Assembly (NCBI GenBank): GCA_037179385.1
Contig: CM074193.1
Span: 3,927,547 to 3,991,546, forward strand
Origin: Holothuria scabra
Taxonomy: Eukaryota > Echinodermata > Holothuroidea > Aspidochirotida > Holothuriidae
Reading direction: 5' to 3'
DNA length: 64,000 nt
Positions 21,327-34,103 of this stretch are shown here, piece after piece. Position 1 is the stretch's first letter. Every line of letters starts with the position of its first letter. Below the pieces are notes generated by a model that had not been told where the DNA came from, did no database searches, and was given only the letters and a program-made list of their open reading frames with translations. The position numbers and the translations under genes were made by a program.

Positions 21327-24015
21327 AATGGACATGACACAGCATGTCCATTATTGTGGTTGGTCGCATTTTCTGATGATCACGTGACCCCATTTCTTTC
21401 GTTCAGTTTATCGGACGACTCCCAACGAGAAACAAACCGATCTTTTGGGAAAAGATTTGTACAGCAAAGGAGACCGGTATGTGACAAGATTGTGTGAAAA
21501 ATGTCGCTAATTACGAAATGCGGTACATTTTTCCTCAAATACTCGATATTTTAATATTAAGTAGGCTAATAGTAATATTAAGTAGGCTTATAGTAATATT
21601 AAGTAGGCTAATAGTAATATTAAGTAGGCTGATATTAATATTAAGTAGGCTAATATTAATATTAAGTAGGTAATATGCCTGTTACTTTACATATGACGCA
21701 GTCATGAACGCGAGGGATGCTGTTCTACTTTGGTCTGTATTTTCAACATCACTTTTTTTAGTAGAACTGTTTGGTTACCAAATTAATTTTACATTTGACT
21801 TATGAAGTGATTATAAAGACAATTGTATAAATTTGAAAACATTCGTATAATTTTCTTGTCGCAATTCCCTGGAAGTTCGACTGAGCGGCATGCTACGATG
21901 TCTCCGTTTGAACTGCTTTCAGTGAAGGAATGTATAAAATGTGTACGGTAGTGTGAGTGCCGGGTTTGGCGCAACGTTCAGCAGTATAAAGTCATTATGT
22001 ACGGTCCATTGCGATCTTGTACAAGCAATGTGACCGATTGAACGTATAAACAAAAAGAATTTCACATAATGTCGTACAGATCGATCGAAGGCAAAGTGCA
22101 ATCAAACCTCTAGTCAGAATTTTCGATGCAAATCTCCTATTTTACTAGGTTTTCGATTGGCATAGGCCAGCTGAGGTCAAACGTGAACGTAGCTAGTGTA
22201 CATTAACTGCACGTACATTCCAAGGTTCACTTCATTCCGGGCAATTATTCTAAATCAGAGACAAATTTAGTACTACACACTTGCTGTACTTTTTTCGGAC
22301 AGGTTTGTCAATCCTCGGTGGCAGGTAGGGAATTGCAACAAGTGCCTTTGCACGGGTATAGGCCCTACTAAAAAGTAGGACCCGGGTACCAAATAGCCAT
22401 ACCCGTCGGGTACCATGGTGTTACACTGACCTAAAAGATTAGAACATTTTGTTAGGCATGCTCCATATCAGACATGCAAAATAATATTTGCAGCTGTTTT
22501 GGAGAGGTGATGATCACATTCCCAAGTTCAAAACATTTGATTTGCCATAAGGTTTTATCATCTCCTTTTGTTTTAAATCAAAATGACAACTGAGTAAAAG
22601 AAACGAGAAAGGGCTATTGTTGGAACATCTATCGTGCCTTAAACACCACACACAGCCAACAACCTTCACCCCTAGTTTAGGTGTATTTAAGTTTTAGTGG
22701 AACGACCAGACGCGTAGTGGCCATGATCCCAAAGAAACGTAACAGAAAACAGTCCAATAAGAAAATAAGTACTTTCCAAGGCCTCTATCAATATTTGATA
22801 TTAAATTTTTGGACGCTTTCCTACTCTAAAAGCAAGCATCCGAAGAGCTCGAAGCTTCTCCTTTTAAAACACCGGTTTAAAAACATCAACCAATCAGAGC
22901 CTTGTATTATGGTATTCTCTTGCACGTCCAAAATTACCGATTGTAAACAAAGACGTCATGCTAGTGAACTTCTCTCACAGTAATGCACAATGCACGTTGG
23001 AATTTTCACTGTACGTTCTGACGTAGCAGGCCTCATGTTGACATCCGAACAAGGTGACATAAAGGTGCCATACCGCCGTATTAAGATCGTATACATGCAA
23101 GGCTCAGTTTACCTAGCATGCCGAATGCTATGGGCACTGTCTCTGCAAGCAGGGCGGGGGGATGTGTCTGCTAGTTTCTGCGTGAAGTACGAAGTGGTTT
23201 TGAATTACCGTCGGATAGCTTGCTCGAACAAAGTGACGTACATTGATGTGTGAGAAGTAACTCACTACGTGACGATAAAGCGCACGCTGATAAAAATTTC
23301 AACTTCAGGAAATAAAGTACAAACAACTTTCAAACTTTTTGATCTATTTATTTGGTACATATTAAGCACAAAACACAAACAAACTTACACATAATTTCTA
23401 GGGCTCTCTTCATTCTCAGGCCCCGAGAATGTTTACCAAATTAATTGTATTCCATTACCGTGGGGAATAGCGTAAATTGGGTAATCCTTTTCGCATGCAA
23501 AATATTTAAGCTTCGCGTAGTAGATTTGGAAGTTATAGGATAGCGAGTCGTTACCCGTGCAAATTACACTAATTGCATCACCAATGAAAATATTGGGGGA
23601 AGCAAACATAGGCCTTGCCCCTCCAATAATTCAGGCGAATTTAAAATAAAAAAAAATAAAAAAAGGAGAATAACCAAAATGAAATAACATTTTGGGATAT
23701 GGGGGGCTTCTTGAAAACGTCACTTTGAGTGTATGTGCATGTCATTGTAAGTGCGTATGTGTGTCTTGTTGTGTGTGTATGTAGGCCTACGAGCGCACTC
23801 GCTTTCATAGGGTGGATTGCTTATAGATCATTGCGGTCCTGGACACAAAATAGGGTTCAACATAGTCTGTTGGAAAATTTTTGTCTCCCAAACCACATAC
23901 CAGATCTACGTCCCTGTTGTCCGTCGGATTAACCAGGCAGTCCATCCTTCCCCTACATGGGCAACCAAACACTAACACAATGTCATGTCCATTGTGGTTA
24001 CGGTACGTAACCACA
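21327..24015. mobile_element. Possible TIR element or two related repeats
   Basis: AATGGACATGACA near 21327 recurs inverted near 23983-23995. Each end also has its own palindrome (TGGACATG...CATGTCCA at 21329-21350; TGTGGTTACG...CGTAACCACA at 23993-24015) and a nearby CATTTTCT. No target duplication was found, so these may be two separate short elements. Confidence 0.35.
21549..21672. repeat. 21-bp tandem repeat, about six units
   Basis: The unit AATATTAAGTAGGCTAATAGT repeats with few changes, the last units drifting to AATATTAAT. The array is AT-rich. Confidence 0.85.
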
Positions 24016-24481
24016 TTTTCTAGTTACAACTGAAGAATATTTTGACATTTAAAATGAATCCACTCTTTACTAAGTTACAAACATGAACTTTAAAGGGCAA
24101 GAACAGTTGCTTCAAACTTATTTAAAAGCAACAGCTAAAATCTCCCAATTTTCTTCATATTTTTCTTCAAAATATCTTCATTTAATTTTAGGACTTCATT
24201 ATTACATATGCCCAATGAAATCCAAGCAGTAACTCCTAATAACTTTCATTTTTATGGGGAAGAAATATTGTTTCATAACTGCCAAGAGCTAATCATGAAA
24301 CAAGACAGTGCACTTTAAGTTGGCGTGACTGCATTTCCCCTTCAACCTTTCAAAATGCCAAAAATTACAAAGATATGACTATCCCCTGATGACTAAAGAC
24401 TTCCTTATTCCACTTATATGAAATGCCAATCTCTAAACTTACAAGAAATTTGTAAAAGAATTGTCATAACTGAGTACAAAC

Positions 24482-24577
24482 CTGCTTGAGATAATCCCAT
24501 GACAGAAACTTGTGAGAGTGACAAGGCAAGTTCTTCATTGACAACAGCTTCAACATTACCTTCTTGTAGAGGAGAGA
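24482..24577 (-). CDS. REV3L: REV3L exon, linker with LALSLSQ motif
   Basis: A 96-base exon reading SPLQEGNVEAVVNEELALSL followed by SQVSVMGLSQA. The acceptor TTATTTTCCAG precedes 24577 and the donor GTTTGTAC starts at 24481. Phase agrees with both neighbours (Val on entry, Ala on exit). The alternating hydrophobic LALSLSQ pattern resembles the vertebrate EEMELSLVMSQ motif, but order along the protein differs, so residue-level homology is uncertain. Confidence 0.8.
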
Positions 24578-24863
24578 CTGGAAAATAAGAGGTAAGGAAA
24601 CTCTGTCACACGTATGCACTTATCAGTTATAAGATGTACCATCTGACCCAAGGGTGAGGTAGGATAATGTTCTTTAGGAAGGTCAAATATTTTTGTGCAC
24701 TGATGCACCCCTTCTTTATGCGATTGACCCAATATTCCATGAACTATGATGCATATTAATTCCATGTAAAATATGATGCACCTATACTGCACTTTATTCG
24801 GTTACTTTGATAAAATTTGGGCAACTACAAACTCCTGTGCCACAACTCAGACATACATGACAC

Positions 24864-25212
24864 TAGTGGCAGAGCCAGATTTTGGCCTGGCTCCCCCCTG
24901 AAAAAAAAAAGATTTGGGGCTTTCCCCCCTCCCCCCCCCCCTACTTGCCCTCACCTCCAACTTAGGTCAGTTAGGAGTTGGTTTAACTGAAAAATATAAC
25001 ATATCACTTCAGAGACTTAACTTTTCATCCACATATATACTGAAACCTCCAAGCTTCTGAAGGCTTTGCCCCATGGACCCCCATCCCCAGAAACAACATG
25101 TACTTTGAAGTTTCAGCTGGGCCCAAAAATTTTTGTGCCCCCTCCCGAACATTATCCTTTTCCCCTAGTTTCCCCCCACCCCCCCAACTTTGACATTCTG
25201 GTGCCGCCACTG
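24864..25212. mobile_element. 349-bp hAT-type MITE
   Basis: The left end TAGTGGCAGAGCCAGATT pairs with the right end, reverse-complemented CAGTGGCGGCACCAGAAT. Flanking 8-mers CATGACAC (24856-24863) and CATGAAAC (25213-25220) match at 7 of 8 positions. The interior is C-rich with homopolymer runs. Confidence 0.7.
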
Positions 25213-26499
25213 CATGAAACAATAATAAGTGCATTAACAAACCTTGGCATAGAGCAAATTACAGATCACAATATTATGTCAGCTAACTAAAGAGATATAA
25301 GGAAAACTGCACCATGTAATTTACAGCCGGTAATGAGAGGAATTTTTTGTCAAAGCAACTTAATAGACCTATGGCATAGTATTTACAAGCCTTTTTCACT
25401 CATATTGAACGTCATAACAAAACAGTACATACGCCTGATAAATATTTTGTAAGATGCTGGCTAATTCTACCTTACACATTCAGTTAACATATCGGATACC
25501 AAGCTGACATAAAAAATCAAATGTGCAGAGGGTCATAGTCTTGATAACAATGACAATTACAAAGGGATGATGGGTTGGTTTGATTAAGTAGCAAACCACC
25601 TGGTGCTGCAATTCATTCATCCTTTAGAGATTTCTCACACTATTTACTAAGTAATTAAGACAATACAGTTTCCCCGTACTGGACTAGCTTGGAAGCATAT
25701 ATTCAGCTACAAAATTGCTGATGGTGCACTAGAGTCTCTGCATTGTATTTTTATAAGGTATTTGTATTTGTTCTGCATTGCATTACAATGATTCAGGTAC
25801 TCAATTACTTCCAGTTAAACCTGTATTTGTAGCAAAATAACCTCCATACAGAGAGAAATCAAAGTCATTTCCTGTTTTACATACAGTGTGTAAAATTTGG
25901 TGGTAGTTTTGTTATGAGTTCCTTTTTGGTAAGTTTAGGATTTCCATGTGCATAGTAGTGCTAAATTTCTGTTAGTTATTTGCAAAATTCAGAGGAGATA
26001 GTAACCTCATACTTTTGCAGAGGTGCAAGTCAGGTAAGACATTAAATTGACTCATATATGTTTACAAAAAAATGACATAACAACAGTTGCTAGACATCAG
26101 AGTCAATAATGTACACTTACATTTTTGTACAGCAGAAATGTAGATTCTAATTATTCTTCATTCTACGTGGAACTGTGAGATTGAGCAAAAGCAAGCATGC
26201 ATGCATGTGCATATGCTCTATGCCAACCAGTGATGTCATCATGAATTAGTCTATTTACGTATCCTAAATGCAGAAAACATTCACTATTAAAGGTAGCACA
26301 AAATTTCTGTAGCTAAATTCATACCACAGTCAGTAAAAAGACACTGGTAATTTTTAATGTGATATTCCAGCAAAATTGGTATTTAATTTACCTTTAAAGC
26401 TTATGATATTATCTTGCCAATCTTTATCTTCGCACATGTCAACAAAATGTTACACTATGTAAGAATTTGTTAATACAAGTCTCAACAGCAAGCCACAGT

Positions 26500-26650
26500 T
26501 TTTTTTTCCAGTTATGGCTCACTGGCTTGTTTTCCCTACTCCATTGCTTATGCTGAGCAGCAAGCACAATGGCAGTAGGTTCCATTTTTAAAGTCTTCCC
26601 TCTGACATAGCCAGGACTTGACTCATTAGATCAAATGACACTTAGCTGGG
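26500..26650 (-). mobile_element. tRNA-derived SINE copy, inverted, truncated
   Basis: CCAGTTATGGCTCACTGGC and TACTCCATTGCTTATGCTG match the family body. The tRNA-like head is degraded (GGACTTGACTC region near 26610). Confidence 0.6.
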
Positions 26651-27147
26651 ATATCAAGGGCCATTTTATTAGTATGCAGAATGTTTTTTACTAAATATTC
26701 TTACCCCATCAACTTCAGCAACACTGAGAACTGAAATATTTATATCTGTAAAATCAGCTACTTGCAATATCAGTAGGACAGTAACATTATCTACAGGCCT
26801 AGGCTAGGGGATGGAATAATGTTATGCCCAAAAAGTGAGTAAAAATATATCCAAGGATGGGAGAAAAATCCCACCACTGTCCCAATATTTTTATGCACAA
26901 AAAAGGGGGATTTTCCCTTTTATTAAAATTTCCCTCAAAGGAGCCTACCAGTTCCAAAACATTTCCACCCATGCCTAGGCTTTTCTTAAAAGGCACTCTT
27001 AGGAGTTAAAAAAGTCTTCAGGAAACTTTAACTCAAATGAAATATCAGCATAAACTAATGACCATAACCCTTAAACATCCCGTGCCACCAAATACTCTTT
27101 CGGACAAAGAAAACAGAAAAATATATATTTGAAAGTAAAAGACATAC

Positions 27148-27290
27148 CCCTATCCTGAGAGAGATGATCTACCAACTGGTTTGACATTGGCTGAGATGAA
27201 AGCAATGAACCTGTTTCTTTTGCTGCCTCCTCTTTCTCCTCATTACCCATTCTTGATGCATCACCCTCTGAAGTGGGTAGATGTTCCTCT
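27148..27290 (-). CDS. REV3L: REV3L exon, acidic linker
   Basis: A 143-base exon encoding an acidic, poorly conserved linker (EEHLPTSEGDASRMGNEEKE, then Ser/Gln-rich SSQPMSNQLVDHLSQD). It sits where vertebrate REV3L has a variable linker ending in FQPLTQRLSE. The acceptor is AATTTGTTAG before 27290 and the donor is GTATGTC from 27147. Phase joins the upstream Leu codon and leaves a G that makes Val with the next exon. No catalytic role is expected; this is the start of the long, probably disordered middle of the protein. Confidence 0.8.
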
Positions 27291-30200
27291 CTAACAAATT
27301 TGAAGCATAAAAGTGGGTAATCTGATGCACTTAATGAGTATTTGGATACAACTTCTAAGAAGGAGTCTCTGGTGTACACTGGACTTTGGATAGGTCAGAC
27401 TGGTGAAAACTTTGAAAATTTTGGTTGTCAGGAGTTTCTTGTTTCATACATGAATTTATTCAGTTCAAAAACTGAGCATGTTTTGAACATGCTTAGTTTT
27501 GTACAGGGATAATGTGGCACAGCATGTATAGTCCAAGAATTAGAGCCTCATACAAATTATGCTATATTGCAATTGAAACACAATACCATTTGACTGTTGA
27601 GGAATAATCAAGACATTTAAGGTTCAACATTTTCTTTAAAGGTCATTTTGAATTTTGAAATACATCACAGGTCCTGAAGTTCAACTGCAATATTTTTTGG
27701 AGAAGCTTCAGGAGTGGTGTCAGAAATGCATCATTTTCATGAGTCACATTTACCACAACTCAACACTTTGATGGTCTCTTTATCAACATGTTGTGCATTT
27801 TTACATCTATCAGTTTACCATAGCTGAATCAGTTTTGCCTTTTCAAGAGCTACAAAGGCAAGAGTCAAAATCTGCAGGGTGCTTTTGACACGCTGTACAT
27901 TCTATTCATTATTCCCATTTGGTAGGGCACTTGCAATGATACTGATGTTGATAAACTATTCCTAGAGTATAAAATAGTCAAAAAGTCCTTTCCCTTTTTG
28001 TCAGTGATTTATATACAGTATTTTTTTTTTGGGGGGGGGAAGGGCTAATCTCACCAGGTATGTAATGAAAAATGAATGGTTAAGATCATCAAACTTGTCA
28101 ACAATAAGAAACCGTGGTTTTCATCAGTATTAATCAATTCAGAGACGTGGGAATTCAAATCCTCATTTTCTTCAATGTCTGATGAATGAAGTCTCTGTTC
28201 TTACCTTGAAAAATGTATGCCATCACAAAAATTTATAGGGCATGAAAGATATGGATAAAACAGCATGAAATCTTCGCAATGGGCCTTCCTTCAATAAATA
28301 ATTGCTTCCTTAATTTCTATCCCAGTATGGTACTTTGTATTTAAGAGAAAGTGGACAAATTATAGATTTTCCTAGCTATAACTAAGTAACTCAGGCCTAA
28401 TTGACAAACAGTTGAGTTTCCAGAGATGTTTACCAATTGGTGCTGGAATGCACGAAACTTTCATATCACCCCGCTACATAGGGGGCACAGCTTTCTCTAG
28501 CATCCAGCAGTCAGCAGATTACTACACTAAGCTCACACTGAATATTCTGGATAGCTTAGTGATCCACTCAGAAAGTTAATGTGGCAGCAATGGGTAGAGA
28601 CTAAAAACAGGGAACAATGGTTCCTTTCATTCCAGCACAGCTCTAGAACTTTCACTCTCTGTGCACATAGTTGGAAGTGTACACTGTTCCCTTGTCTGTT
28701 AACTGCCAGGGACTAGAAAAAACTATGCCACCTTATATTGTCCACACTACTATTGTACAGAGTTGTACAGTATAGGGCACCTCAAAGATGAATACTTTAA
28801 TAACAATTCAAGGGACTCCTAAATAAAAGAATATGATCTTTCATCACTTGCCCTTTAACTCCCTGCACAATAAACTTTGTCATATCAAACTATTCCTATT
28901 TGAAGGTAAATTTTTGACAAAGACAGATATTAAACAGCTTTAATTTGGGAACAAGGAGGTATGTGAAGCTGCCAGTTTACTGTACTTTCAAAAGTTTTAT
29001 CCTCCTTAAAGGCATATTCTGGAGACAAAATTCGTTAACTTTAAAATAAGCAGAAAAATTTTCTCTTTCAGAAGGTGAAAACTGCATTCTTATAGCTTAT
29101 AGCGTTCGGAAGATACGAAGTACTGCAAATTTTTCTTGGGATTTGATGCATCATGGGAAATCTGTGATGTCATTGTGGCAAATTAATTTGACTTTGAATT
29201 CAATTTATTTATAATTCTGATGACACTGCAGGCAATATTAAGCAACATTGGTGGTTGTGCCCTACATATGGTAAAGAGCAATGCTAGATCTACAGGAAAA
29301 GATATTCAAACATTCCAACAGTATCAAATTCCAAAGACAAACAGAATGTTCAATTATAAAGAAAAACAAAAGGAATTTGAAGCAATGTGCCCACATTACA
29401 TAACTTTCTGATGCTTGGTTGAAAAGCAGAGATATTTTTTAACAAAAATAACCCATCTTTAAAGTGAAATATCTTGAGTTAGGAAAATGGTATTGTGATA
29501 GGGTTTGAAGGACACGGTGTGGAATATTTTTGCTTTTCTTACAAGACAGAGGCAACAAGCCACCAGAACATGCCTTTAAAAAAGAATGTTTAATATGGCC
29601 TTGAAACTTGACACCATTGAAACACTGAATAGCATTCATTGTGGATTTAGCTTAAGATTTTGATGAGAAAGAAGGTTTCAACTCTTAGGTGTCAAGTGTC
29701 TGCAAACATTTCATTACCATGTGTTACATGTCTTAGAATTACGAAATATACAAGAAAGATTTCCGATACGTCTGGATGCATGACTCAGCAGATTTTCCAT
29801 AATGCAATATGGGGCAACAATATGGAAGTCCTTTCAAAATACATCACTTCAAAAGCAATATAATTTTGTGTAATTATTCTTTTTAAGGAGGTTTAAATTT
29901 GCATTCAATGTTCCCCATTTCCCTTCCTTTTAAAAGAAAGAGGAGATACCAGCATTTGACTATCTAAGAATTTGCAATGTTTGAAGGATAGAAAAAAAAT
30001 CAGTTCTAGAAGTTGTTTTTTCCTTTACTCTTTTATGCTTTTACTAAGTAATGAGTAGAAAAAACACACAGTGAGCTACAGCTGGAATAAAGGTTGTAGT
30101 CAGCCCACTTAACTAGGTAACTAGTTAGAAACTGAGTCATAAAACCTCATTTAACATACTTTTATTTACACAGTTACTACTACACACTTCAATGACTTCT

Positions 30201-30487
30201 TTCATTGCAACTATGCAACCCTACAGTAGGTGACAGACCAACAATGTACTGGCACTTTCAAAAGTCAACAACATCATCGACACAAATAAAAAAATTTACA
30301 CAATTAATGGCAAATTCCTCTTTGATATTTAAAGCATGAATCTCCACTATTACAGTCACAGTTGAGAACCAAGGTACTAAAGTGAGTTACTATAACAGCA
30401 ACTGAAGCACAGATTTTCTACTTTACTTCCACCATTTTGTGAGTACATTTTTTCTTTCTTTTTTTCTAAATTAATGATAAAAAGAAA

Positions 30488-30495
30488 CAATGCAT
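30488..30495. repeat. Target-site duplication CAATGCAT, left copy
   Basis: Eight bases directly before the left TIR; the identical copy follows the right TIR at 35724-35731. Confidence 0.85.
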
Positions 30496-31337
30496 TAGGG
30501 CTCAACCGATAATCGGATCGGACATCGGATCGGGCCGATATTCGCCACCATCGGTAAAATATCGGATCGGCATTATTCAGCTAAATTCACTTGCCGATGT
30601 TTACCGATATTCCGTATCCTGAAAACTTTGCAAAAATTTCAAAGGAACTCTTTACTGCGTGGTCTTGCGCCACCATATACAAGCCATTTCCTACGCCTTA
30701 ACTGCAAGAAGGTTCTTTTTTCTGAAAGTCCTTCCCCTCTCTGGCGCAGAGTCAAGGAACGTAACCTTTTTCTAAAGTCCTCCCGACCCTCTGGCAAAGG
30801 GCCGTTCGGCGAAACCAAACTTGATACTGCTTCCCGAAGAAGCTATTACGTCCACTGAAGGACAACACTTAACGACCATGTTCACTGCAGATACTTAATG
30901 ACACTCTGTGAATCCTAACTACAGGATAAGTAAAACTAATTAGTAAAAGTAATAACAAGCCAGCAAAGTTGTCATTCCGTATGTAATATTTTACAAATTT
31001 CAGTTGCATTTTCCCTTCACTTTTGTCCCATAGTTTTTTGATGGCAGTTTCATACATTCCTTATGCTCAAATAAAGAACAAACCTGCAATACATGAACTG
31101 CATGATTAAATTTCTTTCAAGAGTTACTCCGTTGTTGTTACAAACTTTGCTCCGCCTTTTCCATGATGGAATGATCCAATATTGGCATGGGTAAGACCTA
31201 GTGTTTGCACGTGGTATTAAACCAGAATGCAAAAATGCATTGAGGTTTCGATGATATATAAATTTTCCATTTCAAATAATGCCATCATGCACCATTATCT
31301 TCACAGTCAAGTGTTACACTAGCATGTTCAAAAAATA

Positions 31338-32273
31338 ATTTTGTTATTCCAGATGACTTTTGACCTCCATTAAAGACATACATAGGCAGACAAACATGCA
31401 GACAGAGAGAGACAGACAGCTATCTTGAAAGATCACATTTAAAAAGGTTTCAGACTTTGATCCCCCAGCTGACCCCAGATGACCTTTGACCTCTGCCAAA
31501 AACAATGGGGACCATCTCCTGACTATAACACATCTACATACCCAAATATGAAATCTATCCAAGTTTTCTATCTTGGGATATCATGTTAACAAGATTTTCA
31601 GACTTTGACCCCTGGTGACCCCAGATGACCTTTGACCTCTGCCAAAAACAAGATGAAACCACCCTCTGACCATACGGCATCCATCCACATATACCAAATA
31701 TGAAGTTTATCCAAGTTTCTTAGATTGAGATATGGTGTTAACAAGATTTTCAGATTTTAACCCTCTGTGATCCCAGATGACATCTGTGACCGCCATCAAA
31801 AACAACAGGGACTATTTCCTGACCATATCGCATCCATATACCCAAAAATGAAATCTATCTAAGCTTCCTATCTTGAGATATCGTGTTAACCAGATTTCCA
31901 GACTTGGACCCCCACTGACCCCAGATAACCTTTGACCTATGCCAAAAACAAAAGCAACCATCTCCTGACCATAACGCATCCACATACCAATTATGAAATC
32001 TATCCAAGTTTCCTACCTTGAGATATAGCGTTAACAATGTTTTCAGACTTTGACCCCTGATGGCCCCTGATGACCCTTGACCTCCACCCAAAACAGAAGG
32101 GTACTTCCTCTCAATATGGTGCATCTATGTACTAAGTTTAAAAACTGTCAGACATTTCTATCTTGAGATATTGTGTTAACAAGCAACGTGTCACAAACAC
32201 ACACACACCCACGCATACATAAATACACACGAACGCCATTATGATCCCATTGGTTTCTCTTATCATCGAAACC
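31338..32273 (+). mobile_element. Helentron/pearl-like tandem-repeat element, copy 1
   Basis: Six core units of about 125-153 bp, each with a segment like CCAGATGACCTTTGACC (near 31350, 31475, 31621, 31774, 31921 and 32065). They are followed by GTGTCACAAACACACACAC microsatellite and then a stem-loop, GGTTTC...GAAACC, at 32252-32273. Core repeats, then microsatellite, then a conserved hairpin is the layout of mollusc pearl elements and Helentron-associated elements. The family assignment is inferred from this architecture. Confidence 0.65.
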
Positions 32274-33239
32274 AAAAATAAAAAAGAAAGCATTCACCAC
32301 TGCACAGCTTTCCCAGTTACTAGTTAGGATATTGCAGATAAACATCATATGTATAGGAATAGGTTCACAATGTACACAGGCTAGCCTAGGCCTATGTGCT
32401 ATACCTTAGGCAATGGCAAAAGTGCCAAGACATGCTGAAGAAAATTATATCGTAGAGAAAAACTTCAAGCCTTAAGCTCACAAAAGTATTGCACATTGTT
32501 GTATGAGGGACTATTACACACGCCTTGACAATATTTTAGATGTTCTTGGCCACATGGATTTTTATTGACCCTTTTCAGTACTCGATCCTGCTTTGTGAAA
32601 GGAATGTAGGCTACTGCTGACTAGCACAAACGTATGCAGAAAGTACTAACGTTAGCTCACTTGCTGAATCAAACCATACATTTTGGGCTTAAATTTCTCA
32701 GTTAAGGGAGGTAGACACTTGGTGTTTTCAATTTTTCCAAAAGCCAAGAATTGACACTGTAGAATATCGTTGATTTATTTACCTTTTTCCCCTTTTATAA
32801 TGGCGAACTTTTTTCCGAGATTCCATTGTCGAAATTTGCGAGATCCTTTAGCTAAGCTGTACACACTGAGAAAGCAGTGAATGTGCCGCGAGTAGTTGCT
32901 GTGATTGCGCTTAAAGTATGTGATCGATCATTGGTGTATGGAACAATCACAATTTCCACAAAAATTTCCTGTTGAAGTTCACCTTGTCTTCTTGGCAGGT
33001 GTCGAATGTGCACTTCTCCTTCGTTATTACGTAGTGCAAAATATTGAAGCAGTTGCCAAACACGTCCGCCAAGCAAGCTATATTTCAGCATGCATCTGCT
33101 CAAATCTTATGCCATCCACATGTGTTCAAACTGCTAATTTTAGCTTTAGGCTTAGTGCAAGAGAATTTTGGGCCGGGCGGCCAATGTTTTGTTTTTGTGC
33201 CAGGGAGGGGGTGGGGGGGGGGGGACTCTTCAGATTTTA

Positions 33240-34103
33240 TCCTGGTTGTGCACCTGTGGTCAAAAACAGCTAGTGGAGAACACTGTTACCTAAAAATGAC
33301 ATTCATTCCAAGTTTCCTATCTCAAGATGTCGTAATAATTAGGTTTTCGGATCTGACCACTGGTGACCCCAAATGTACTTTGACCCCCACCAAAAGTTAT
33401 ATGGTTAGTCCCTTGACAATATTGCATCTACATACCAAGTATGACATTCATGTAAGTTTTCTATCTCAAGAAATAGTGATAACGATGTTTTCGGATTTTG
33501 ACCCCTGGCGACCCCACATGACCTTTGACCCCCACCAAAAACAGTAGGTTTATTCTCTTGATAATAATGCATCTAGATACTAAGTATGACATTCATCCAA
33601 GCTTTCTACCTCAAGATATCGCGTTTACAAGGTTTTCGGGGTCTGACCCCTGGTGACCCCATACAACCTTTGACCCCCAATAAAAACAATAGGGTTCTTC
33701 CTCCCACTGTGGAGCATCTATGTACCAAGTATGGCATTCATCCAAGTTTCCAATCTCAAGATATCGTGTTAACGAGGTTTTCGGGGTCTGACCCCTATTG
33801 ACCCCAAATGACCTTTGACCCCCACCAAAAACAATAGGGTTCTTCCTCTGACAATAACGCACCTACATACCAAGTATGACATTCATCCAAGATTTCTACC
33901 TCAAGATATCATGTTAACAAGGTTTTCAGAGTTTGACCCCTGGTGACCCCATATGACCTTTGACCCCCACCAAAAACTTCCCTTCTTGAGATATCGTGTT
34001 AACAAGCAAAGTGTCACAAACACACACACACACACACACACGCACATACACACATACACACACATGCCATCGTGAATGCATAGGTTTCTCTTTCATCGAA
34101 ACC
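33240..34103 (+). mobile_element. Helentron/pearl-like tandem-repeat element, copy 2
   Basis: Five core units of 143-148 bp, with ATGACCTTTGACCCCC-type segments near 33367, 33515, 33658, 33802 and 33947. A CA-rich microsatellite follows at about 34018-34070, then the hairpin GGTTTC...GAAACC at 34083-34103. Unit sequence and 3' end are close to copy 1. The 167-residue frame over 33044-33547 is an accident of the repeat. Confidence 0.65.

Larger units (their letters stand above)
21099..24481. other. REV3L intron with putative mobile-element remains
   Basis: A 3.4-kb intron. It includes short palindromes at 21329-21350 and 23993-24015, a 21-bp tandem repeat at 21549-21672, and a segment at about 22500-22990 that resembles part of the hAT-like element at 34.3-34.6 kb. 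The short frames between them match no protein I recognise. Confidence 0.7.
24578..27147. other. REV3L intron with hAT MITE and SINE
   Basis: A 2.6-kb intron. It contains the 349-bp MITE at 24864-25212 and a minus-strand SINE copy near 26500-26650. Nothing else was recognised. Confidence 0.75.

Noticed and set aside
33044..33547. 167-codon plus-strand ORF
   Set aside because: Runs through the core units of a tandem-repeat element; translation simply repeats the unit.
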